Part shown: positions 37,924 to 43,956 of the stretch, one piece after another
Layout: each line of letters begins with the position of its first letter
How positions within the stretch are numbered: position 1 is the first letter of the stretch
The notes under the pieces: generated by a model
Database searches by the model: none
Seen by the model: the letters and a program-made list of their open reading frames with translations, nothing else
What the model was told of the DNA's origin: nothing
Translations under genes and position numbers: made by a program
NCBI GenBank assembly: GCA_024636005.1
Contig: JAGXHV010000034.1
Coordinates: 1-43,956, forward strand
Length of the DNA stretch: 43,956 nt
From: Bacillota bacterium
GTDB taxonomy: Bacteria; Bacillota; Clostridia; Peptostreptococcales; Acidaminobacteraceae
Direction of reading: 5' to 3'

Positions 37924-39119
37924 TAGAGTTCCAAACTGCCCATATTGGAAATGATGGTATGTTTTTCCTCTTCTTTATCCTTCGATTTGCCCTGATCTGT
38001 GGTGATGACACCGAAATTCTTGCGAGTTCTTTCACCGACTTTAGCGTAAATGGAATCGTTGCACCTAATTTTGCCATAGTTTTCGATGTATTTGACCGTT
38101 TCATCGAAAAGTTCAGGAGTGACATCATCTTCAATGACGAGCAATCCGTAATTGGAAATGGCAAGTTTGTTGGAGCCTTCCAGATATGCTTTGTTGAGCT
38201 TCAAGATAGTGGTGTTTTCAAGCATTTCGGAATCATAGATTTTGATCGTTTCGACCTTGTCCATGATTGGCATGATGTCGTCTAGATCTTCCTTGCGAAT
38301 CACCAGTTCGTTGCTGATGATGTTGTCGCAACATTTTAGAACCTCTTTAGCAGAGGATTCTATAGTCAATTTATTTTTCACAAATATTTTCCGATGTTTT
38401 AGAGTTCTGAGTTTCATATCGTCCAGGGTGAGGTCTTTGTAATACACAAAACCGTCTGGGACAATTACTTTGTCAATGGTGTTGAAGTTGGTGATGAGCG
38501 GCATAAGAATCTTCAAGTTCTCACGTGTGACAACCAGAGTGTTGAGTACCTGAATACTTGTAAGAGTCTCATGGAGCAAATCCTTGTCAATTGTTTCAGT
38601 TGCTATGATGCTCGGAACTACAATTGAACTGCCCTGAGTGAGACCGATCAGATTTACTTCATTCATTTCGAATGGATATTCAAGAATCACATCGCCAGCT
38701 GAAAAAGTGACTGTTTTTCCATTGACAAGTGACAGGGCTTCTAATAAAGGACGATTTTCATCAGTGATGAACAGCATACCGTTCACTAAGATATTTTTGA
38801 TTTTTTTAAGCAAGTCGGTGTTGCCGATTGCTTCGATGATCATTTTGCCATTGACCGCGAAATAGGCTGGATTGACCAGACCGGAAAGATATTTCTCGTC
38901 CACTTTGAGTGAACCATTTGCGGAAATGAAATCCACTTTTTCTTCTGCGGGCAAAGTGATTGTGACTGCTACATTTTCTTGATGAATATTTGAGAGCAGT
39001 TCTTGCTGGTTGGTGAGACTGATGATAGCACCAATGTTTTCAAATTTATAGATATTTTCAAAAGTTTCAGGTTTAGCTTTTCTGACATCCAGTACCCCGA
39101 TATTGCGATAGATTTTCAT
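37923..39119 (-). CDS. Repeat-containing soluble protein of unknown function, paired with ECF sigma factor
   Basis: The 398-aa protein has no signal peptide or membrane helix. Irregular repeats share a strand/helix/strand pattern: LVNGMLFITDENRPLLEAL (111-129), VLNTLVVTRENLKILMPLI (191-209), ISNELVIRKEDLDDIMPIM (268-286) and ISNYGLLVIEDDVTPELFD (321-339), often followed by an I-K-I type strand and Asp. This suggests a solenoid or beta-helix-like fold. The C-terminal tail is Lys/Glu-rich. I chose the ATG at 39119, with GAGGAGG upstream. It follows the sigma factor by 22 bases and is probably its operon partner, perhaps a regulator or effector. No family was recognised. Confidence 0.82.
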   Translation of the reverse strand: MKIYRNIGVLDVRKAKPETFENIYKFENIGAIISLTNQQELLSNIHQENVAVTITLPAEEKVDFISANGSLKVDEKYLSGLVNPAYFAVNGKMIIEAIGNTDLLKKIKNILVNGMLFITDENRPLLEALSLVNGKTVTFSAGDVILEYPFEMNEVNLIGLTQGSSIVVPSIIATETIDKDLLHETLTSIQVLNTLVVTRENLKILMPLITNFNTIDKVIVPDGFVYYKDLTLDDMKLRTLKHRKIFVKNKLTIESSAKEVLKCCDNIISNELVIRKEDLDDIMPIMDKVETIKIYDSEMLENTTILKLNKAYLEGSNKLAISNYGLLVIEDDVTPELFDETVKYIENYGKIRCNDSIYAKVGERTRKNFGVITTDQGKSKDKEEEKHTIISNMGSLEL

Positions 39120-39141
39120 TTGCGACCTCCTCGTGTCCATT

Positions 39142-39609
39142 TTAGTATTCTTCCCGTAAGGCATCTTGCAGTTGCTTTGTGGCCAAACTCAACCTTGATC
39201 TTACTGTAGAAGGATTGGTGTCGGTGATTTCTGCGATTTCGGTGCTGTTGTATCCCATGATATACCTCATTGTAACCAGTTGCCGTGAGGATTCAGACAA
39301 CTGCTCGAGTGCACTTTTGAGAGCGAAGTCCATTTCAAGGGTTTCAGGGGCCGCATTTTCTGCAAACTCGTCATAGAGCACAATCCGCTTTTGCTTTCGA
39401 TAATCGTCTATGAATGTCCTTTTGATGGTAGTGAAAAACCAAGCCTTGATCTGCTCCGGATGCATCGTATCAAACAACTCGACCTGATCCAAGGATTTGA
39501 GATAGGCGCTTTGGACCAAATCCTCTGCAGACTCCCGTTGATTGGTAAGTGACCGTGCAAATCTGGTGAAGTCGGTTTGATAGTTTTTATAAATCTCAAA
39601 TAGTTGCAT
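39142..39609 (-). CDS. ECF-type RNA polymerase sigma factor
   Basis: The 155-aa protein has region 2 (FTRFARSLTNQRESAEDLVQSAYLKSLDQ...AWFFTTIKRTFIDDYRKQKR) and region 4 with helix-turn-helix (LVTMRYIMGYNSTEIAEITDTNPSTVRSRLSLATKQL). It directs polymerase to a small regulon, usually for envelope or stress responses. No membrane anti-sigma gene follows as is usual; the partner is a soluble repeat protein. AAAGGAAA precedes the ATG. Target promoters were not identified with confidence. Confidence 0.92.
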   Translation of the reverse strand: MQLFEIYKNYQTDFTRFARSLTNQRESAEDLVQSAYLKSLDQVELFDTMHPEQIKAWFFTTIKRTFIDDYRKQKRIVLYDEFAENAAPETLEMDFALKSALEQLSESSRQLVTMRYIMGYNSTEIAEITDTNPSTVRSRLSLATKQLQDALREEY

Positions 39610-39727
39610 TCAGAAGTTTCCTTTCGCGCGCAAAATCGCTTCTACATCAATACAACGGACGACAAGAGCAAAGTGTCCAAATATTTTTTAAATTAATACA
39701 ATTTTAAGGATATCTTTAGAGTATCTT

Positions 39728-39757
39728 TTGATATTAGGAATAAAATAACGGTATAAA
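39728..39757 (+). promoter_or_regulatory. Promoter of the lipoprotein hydrolase gene
   Basis: TTGATA (39728-39733), an 18-base spacer and TATAAA (39752-39757), 23 bases before the ATG. Confidence 0.6.
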
Positions 39758-39779
39758 TTGGCGAAATAGGGAGGTATAC

Positions 39780-41195
39780 ATGAAAAAGATTCTTATCATC
39801 TTACTCATATTGACATTGGGATTCACTACAGTGACTGCTTGTAAGAGCAAGGAAGTAGTGGAAGAACCAGATGCCAATGGTGATGGAGATCCCGAAATTG
39901 AAAAAGTCCTCGATGAAGAAGAAGCTCAAATCACAGGAAAGGCGTTCCTCGAAAATTTTCTATCAAAAGACTTCGAGAGTGCTTACAATGAATATCCAAT
40001 GGATGAAGCAATGGCAAAAGCATTTTCAGTAGAAATGATGTCCTCAATTCATGATCAATTGATTACAGATTATGGGGCTTTCCTTGAACTATCGGGTCAA
40101 ATGGAATCATCATCACAAGGCTTCTACATAGTTTCTTTCGGTGCAATGCATGAACGACAGACGCTTGCATACAATGTGGTATTCAACCAAAAGGGTGAAA
40201 TAGGTGGTTTCAATTATCAGGAAATTGAAAGTCTAGATGTATTTGCTACAACTGAGAAACCCGCTGAAGAACCCACCCCAAATGGCAAAGCTGTAACATT
40301 TGGAAGTGAAGATTTTCTTCTTGAAGGCACACTTTTATATCCAGATGGAGAAGGTCCTTTTCCATCTGTTGTTCTGGTGCACGGGTCTGGTCCAAATGAC
40401 CGCGACGAGACCATCATGGGCAACAAACCTTTCAAGGATATAGCTGAGGGGCTTGCAGCAAAGGGCATCGCAGTACTCAGATATGACAAAAGAACTTATA
40501 CGCATGGACTTAAATATGGAGACCCAAAAGTAGCTGCGGAGGTCACTATATATAACGAAGTTATTGATGATGCAAGATATGCAGTAGAGTTTTTGAAAAA
40601 TCAGCCGAATATCGATCCAGAAAAAATAATCGTCCTAGGACATTCACTTGGAGCAAATCAAGCGCCTAGGATTGCGGAGGGGCAAACTGACATAGCAGGT
40701 ATTGCAATGCTCGGTGGCAATGTTACTCCACTTCAAGACCTTATGGTCTACCAATACGAGTATTTGTTCGGTCTCGATGAAACTGCTGATGAGGTCACAA
40801 AAGCAGTTCAAGACACACAGCTGGGTGAAATAATACTCGCTGTGAAGATGATCAACTCAGAGGAACTCTCACTCACCACAGACCCTTTATTGACAATGGG
40901 CATTCCAGCGAAATATTGGATGGACCTCAGAGATTACAATCCTGTGGACATCGCCAAGAATCTTGAAATTCCGATGATCATCATGCAGGGTGGAAGAGAT
41001 TATCAGGTGCCACCTACGGAATTCGAACTGTGGAAAGAGGGACTTGGAGATCAGGCGGAATACCGCTATTATGAATCACTCAATCATTTGTTCATTCCAG
41101 GAGAGGGCACACCTTCACCAGATGAGTATGCTGTGCCTGGAAAAGTTGATCCGCAGGTCATAACTGACCTCGCTGAATGGATCAAAGGTATGTAA
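39780..41195 (+). CDS. Lipoprotein alpha/beta hydrolase with DUF3887-like N-terminal domain
   Basis: The 471-aa protein has a lipoprotein signal peptide with lipobox TVTAC (Cys at 21), an acidic linker, a DUF3887-like domain (about 50-150; AFLENFLSKDFESAYNEYP) and an alpha/beta hydrolase domain. The catalytic triad is Ser289 in GHSLGA, Asp407 in GGRDYQV and His436 in SLNHLF. The oxyanion region VHGSGPNDRDET is also clear. It acts outside the cell, probably as an esterase or acyl/peptide hydrolase; the substrate is unknown. An ABC exporter follows after 78 bases, possibly linked. Confidence 0.9.
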   Translation: MKKILIILLILTLGFTTVTACKSKEVVEEPDANGDGDPEIEKVLDEEEAQITGKAFLENFLSKDFESAYNEYPMDEAMAKAFSVEMMSSIHDQLITDYGAFLELSGQMESSSQGFYIVSFGAMHERQTLAYNVVFNQKGEIGGFNYQEIESLDVFATTEKPAEEPTPNGKAVTFGSEDFLLEGTLLYPDGEGPFPSVVLVHGSGPNDRDETIMGNKPFKDIAEGLAAKGIAVLRYDKRTYTHGLKYGDPKVAAEVTIYNEVIDDARYAVEFLKNQPNIDPEKIIVLGHSLGANQAPRIAEGQTDIAGIAMLGGNVTPLQDLMVYQYEYLFGLDETADEVTKAVQDTQLGEIILAVKMINSEELSLTTDPLLTMGIPAKYWMDLRDYNPVDIAKNLEIPMIIMQGGRDYQVPPTEFELWKEGLGDQAEYRYYESLNHLFIPGEGTPSPDEYAVPGKVDPQVITDLAEWIKGM

Positions 41196-41273
41196 ATTTA
41201 ACCTTCGTGAATACCTTAAGTATATAGGCAAAACGGAGGCATATAAACAATAAAATCCTAATGAGGTGTAAAT

Positions 41274-41993
41274 ATGTTAAAACTTAAAGGCGTTACAAAA
41301 GTATTCAATGGCACAAAAATCGCAGTGGACCACTTGGATCTGGATATCCTAGAAGGTGAAATCTTCGGATTCATCGGCCCGAACGGTGCTGGAAAGACCA
41401 CCACACTTCGCATGATTACAGGAATCATCTCACCGACCGAAGGTGAAATCACTATAGGTGGACACAACATCAAAGCGGATGCCATCAGTGCAAAAAAGCA
41501 ATTCACGTTTGTTCCAGATCAATCTGAAATATATGATGCAGTAAAGGGCATCGATTATCTCAATTTCATCGCTGATATGTACGAAGTGAATATTGCGGAT
41601 AGAAAAGAACGCGTCGAGCGTTATACAAAGCTCTTTCAAATAGATGACGCGCTCACGCAAAGCGTCAACTCTTATTCTCATGGTATGCGTCAGAAACTTA
41701 TGATCTGTGGAGCGCTACTTCCAAATCCAAAAATATTCATTCTTGACGAACCACATGTGGGTCTTGATCCTCACTCTAACAAAATTCTTAAGGACCTCAT
41801 GAAAGAACACTGTGCAAATGGTGGAACCGTACTGTTCTCTTCGCATGTACTAGAAGTTGTTGAAAACTTATGCCACCGCGTTGCAATCATCCACAAAGGA
41901 AAGCTTATAGCCTGTGACACACTTGAAGCGGTTAAACATAATAGTACCTCTTCACTTGAAGAAATATTCTTGGAGATGACTAAAGATGAATAA
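41274..41993 (+). CDS. ABC exporter ATP-binding protein
   Basis: The 239-aa ATPase has Walker A GPNGAGKTT (about 37-45), signature YSHGMRQKLMICGAL, Walker B IFILDEPHVGLD and switch His in FSSHVLEVV. It pairs with the permease that starts eight bases before its own stop. AATGAGGTG lies upstream of the ATG. The cargo is unknown. The signature lacks the usual SGG (reads YSHGMRQ), which is common in Bcr/Nat-type exporters. Confidence 0.92.
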   Translation: MLKLKGVTKVFNGTKIAVDHLDLDILEGEIFGFIGPNGAGKTTTLRMITGIISPTEGEITIGGHNIKADAISAKKQFTFVPDQSEIYDAVKGIDYLNFIADMYEVNIADRKERVERYTKLFQIDDALTQSVNSYSHGMRQKLMICGALLPNPKIFILDEPHVGLDPHSNKILKDLMKEHCANGGTVLFSSHVLEVVENLCHRVAIIHKGKLIACDTLEAVKHNSTSSLEEIFLEMTKDE

Positions 41994-43584
41994 ATTACTC
42001 GCGCTCACGCGCATCCAACTCAAAGACTTTTTCAGTAAATATACTCAGCAGCTGAACATCAAAAACAAGTTTCTCGGTAAATTGATGATCTTCTTACCCA
42101 TACTTATATTGTTACCGGTCATCCAGATCATAAAACAACTCTATGATACCTTTCTTTTGATCGGGTATCCGGAACTCATCATCACATACGTTTATGTGGG
42201 AGCCACCATGCTTGCATTTTTCATGGCGATTCCACTTGTCATATCCATCTTCTTTTACTCGAAAGACCTCAGTCTGATCGCCACACTGCCTGTCAAAGAA
42301 GACACTGTTGTCTTTTCGAAACTCGCATCTGTCTATGTTTATCTTTTCGGGATGGGAGCACTTTTATTCGGCACGAGCGTTGTTTTTTACGCTTTTGGGG
42401 ATGGATTCAACTTGTTCTACTTCTTGATGGGCATCGTCGCACTTTTGTTCCTGCCAGTACTACCTATGATCTTTGCAACTTTGGTAATCATGCCTTTCAT
42501 GGCAGTCATTGGAGGCAGAAGCAACAGAAACATGATGGTCATCATTGGTAATATTGTGCTTCTTGCAGTGATTTTAGGGATTCAAGTCGTATTCACAAGA
42601 GTAGAGATGGATCCGGCGTCGCTTCAAAAAATGGTAAGCCAACAAGATGGTCTGATCTCACTTGTAGGTAGCAAATTTCCACCGAGCATATGGCTCACAA
42701 AAATGGTCAGAGGATCGCTGCTTGATACCATTTGGTTTTTGCTACTCAACCTTGGTTTTGTGGTCACACTAAAACTCTTTGCAAAGCGACTTTATAAAAA
42801 TGCACTGCTTAAATACAATCAACAAAGTAATACTGGAAAAAAAGGTGTCATCGAGTACAAGCAAAGTTCTAAAAAGATGCTGTTGATCAAACGTCACCTG
42901 GGCATCATCATTCATAACCCTACGTTTTTACTCAACACTGTGATGACACTATTCATTCCAATTCTCTTGTTTGGAATCTATACAGCAATGGGAATCATGA
43001 GCCTCGAGACGCTCAGAAACCCAATGCTTGAGCCATTTGCAATATTCATCTTCATTGGAATTATTGTGTCACCAAGTATTGTAGGTAGCCTTTCAGCTAC
43101 AGCCATCACCCGTGAGGGCAAGGCGTTTTGGGAAACTAGAGTACTTCCAATTTCAGCAGAAGAAAACATCAGCGCTAGGATTCAAACGACCATACTGATC
43201 AATGGATTTGCGACAGCATTACTGGCACTTGGTACATTTTGGATTTTACCGCTTGGTGCGCTCGACATCCTTCTTGCAATTGTTGCAGCAGCAGCTGCGA
43301 TTGTATGTTTTGCCACTATCGATCTCATCATCAACATAGAACGACCTTATCTCAACTGGTCCAACCCAACTGCGGCGGTCAAAAACAACCTTAACATCAT
43401 GATCTCATTGATATCGAGAATTGTGCTCGGCGGCATTGGATATGGACTTTATAAACTCATACCAGATTTGTCATCCCGATGGATGATTGGCATATTTACG
43501 ATCTTATTATTGGCAGTTTATGTCCTTGGTAGAAAACTGGTCTATGGACGATACAAGCAAAAATTCATTGACATGAACATATAA
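41986..43584 (+). CDS. ABC exporter permease (large, about twelve helices)
   Basis: The 532-aa protein has two sets of about six helices, the size of the fused ABC-2-like permeases that accompany Bcr/Nat-type ATPases in Bacillota. Typical stretches are SIFFYSKDLSLIATLPVKEDTVVFSKLASVYVYL and the second-half SATAITREGKAFWETRVLPISAEENISARIQTT, which has the same Leu-Pro-(Val/Ile) motif. The start overlaps the ATPase stop by eight bases. The substrate is unknown; self-protection against peptides or stress export are common roles in this family. Confidence 0.88.
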   Translation: MNKLLALTRIQLKDFFSKYTQQLNIKNKFLGKLMIFLPILILLPVIQIIKQLYDTFLLIGYPELIITYVYVGATMLAFFMAIPLVISIFFYSKDLSLIATLPVKEDTVVFSKLASVYVYLFGMGALLFGTSVVFYAFGDGFNLFYFLMGIVALLFLPVLPMIFATLVIMPFMAVIGGRSNRNMMVIIGNIVLLAVILGIQVVFTRVEMDPASLQKMVSQQDGLISLVGSKFPPSIWLTKMVRGSLLDTIWFLLLNLGFVVTLKLFAKRLYKNALLKYNQQSNTGKKGVIEYKQSSKKMLLIKRHLGIIIHNPTFLLNTVMTLFIPILLFGIYTAMGIMSLETLRNPMLEPFAIFIFIGIIVSPSIVGSLSATAITREGKAFWETRVLPISAEENISARIQTTILINGFATALLALGTFWILPLGALDILLAIVAAAAAIVCFATIDLIINIERPYLNWSNPTAAVKNNLNIMISLISRIVLGGIGYGLYKLIPDLSSRWMIGIFTILLLAVYVLGRKLVYGRYKQKFIDMNI

Positions 43585-43611
43585 CTAACTTAAGTATGAA
43601 AGGGGAGAGTT

Positions 43612-43956
43612 ATGAAGAAAACTGGTATGTTGAGCCGTTTGGGTTCGATGAAAACATTAGCGATTTTAGCAGCAGTCCAAGCATTCTTTTGGTATAAGGC
43701 AAGCGATTATGAGAGCCATTTTTTTGTCTGGAGTGTGATTTGGCTCACTTTTTTCATTGGCTCGATATTTAATACTTATGGATTTTTCAGAAGTATGGGA
43801 CGAATTAGTGCTGACATGGCGTACCATAATCCAAATAATTCAAATGATTCAAATGTCGACCTTGAATACAACCCCAAATACCATAAATGGCATCCGAACA
43901 ATCTTGGAATGAAATTAGTCTATGGCATACTACTTCTAGTCAATGTTGTGGGGTAT
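43612..43956 (+). CDS. Membrane protein, 3' truncated by window edge
   Basis: The frame is open from ATG 43612 to the last base (115 codons visible), with AGGGGAGAG six bases upstream. Two hydrophobic segments near residues 16-25 and 38-54 and a third at 105-115 are visible, separated by an Asn-rich loop (AYHNPNNSNDSNVDLEYNP). It lies 27 bases after the ABC permease and is probably in the same operon. No family was recognised from this fragment. Confidence 0.75.
   Translation, partial: MKKTGMLSRLGSMKTLAILAAVQAFFWYKASDYESHFFVWSVIWLTFFIGSIFNTYGFFRSMGRISADMAYHNPNNSNDSNVDLEYNPKYHKWHPNNLGMKLVYGILLLVNVVGY

Noticed and set aside
33360-37930. Insertion sequence or transposon
   Set aside because: Repeats are present, but no transposase, terminal-repeat-bounded unit or target-site duplication could be recognised.
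39610-39727. ECF-type autoregulatory promoter upstream of the sigma gene
   Set aside because: GGACAC and CGTC elements are present on the minus strand, but their spacing (about 11 bases) is too short for a usual ECF promoter, so it is not called.

Overview
The window looks like a stretch of chromosome from a Gram-positive, SLH-protein-bearing member of the Clostridia (Bacillota) with low to moderate GC. The signs are strong AGGAGG-type ribosome binding sites, sigma-A promoters with 17-base spacers, ATG/GTG/TTG starts, dense intrinsic terminators, a cobalamin riboswitch, a YitT protein, tandem DUF4330 proteins, CsaB and SLH domains. No genus can be named from the sequence alone. There is no rRNA, CRISPR array, phage module or transposase. 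One tRNA gene is present.

Layout. 1-2200: the end of an oligopeptide ABC transporter operon (two ATPases) and a 58-residue membrane protein. 2260-4160: tRNA-Thr(GGU) on the minus strand and a large unknown membrane protein. 4220-5740: a minus-strand operon for an ExbB/MotA-like channel, an ExbD-like partner and a third single-pass protein, divergent from 5812-8559, a membrane-anchored type I pullulanase with a LacI-type operator. 8580-12590: YitT protein, UbiA prenyltransferase and a chemoreceptor. 12586-13820: a B12 riboswitch controlling a DUF4430 protein and an ECF S-component. 13869-17560: CmpB-like membrane protein, a solute-binding/PAS/GGDEF/HD-GYP sensor and an HD protein. 17640-22020: ABC-F ATPase, a 4Fe-4S membrane protein behind a G/C-tract operator, and MATE plus MarR with two operators.

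22105-33350 is the most coherent block. An LtaS-like sulfatase, MurJ flippase, O-antigen ligase/polymerase-like protein, two GT4 glycosyltransferases, two DUF4330 proteins and CsaB are packed with overlaps, followed by a secreted GH26-like protein with three SLH domains. I infer synthesis, export, ligation and pyruvylation of a secondary cell-wall polymer plus a protein that anchors to it.

33350-37930 is accessory-like. An ABC-2 export operon, an ASCH protein and a DUF2089/membrane-protein pair are interspersed with copies of a G-rich CAGGGAGTGCAGGG repeat, an 18-base tandem repeat and a perfect 33-bp inverted repeat. 37923-39609 holds an ECF sigma factor and a repeat protein of unknown function. 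The window closes with a lipoprotein alpha/beta hydrolase, an ABC exporter and the start of another membrane protein.

The candidates most likely to be undescribed are the ExbB/ExbD/third-protein operon in a monoderm, the ECF sigma plus repeat-protein pair, and the G-rich repeat family that borders gene cassettes.
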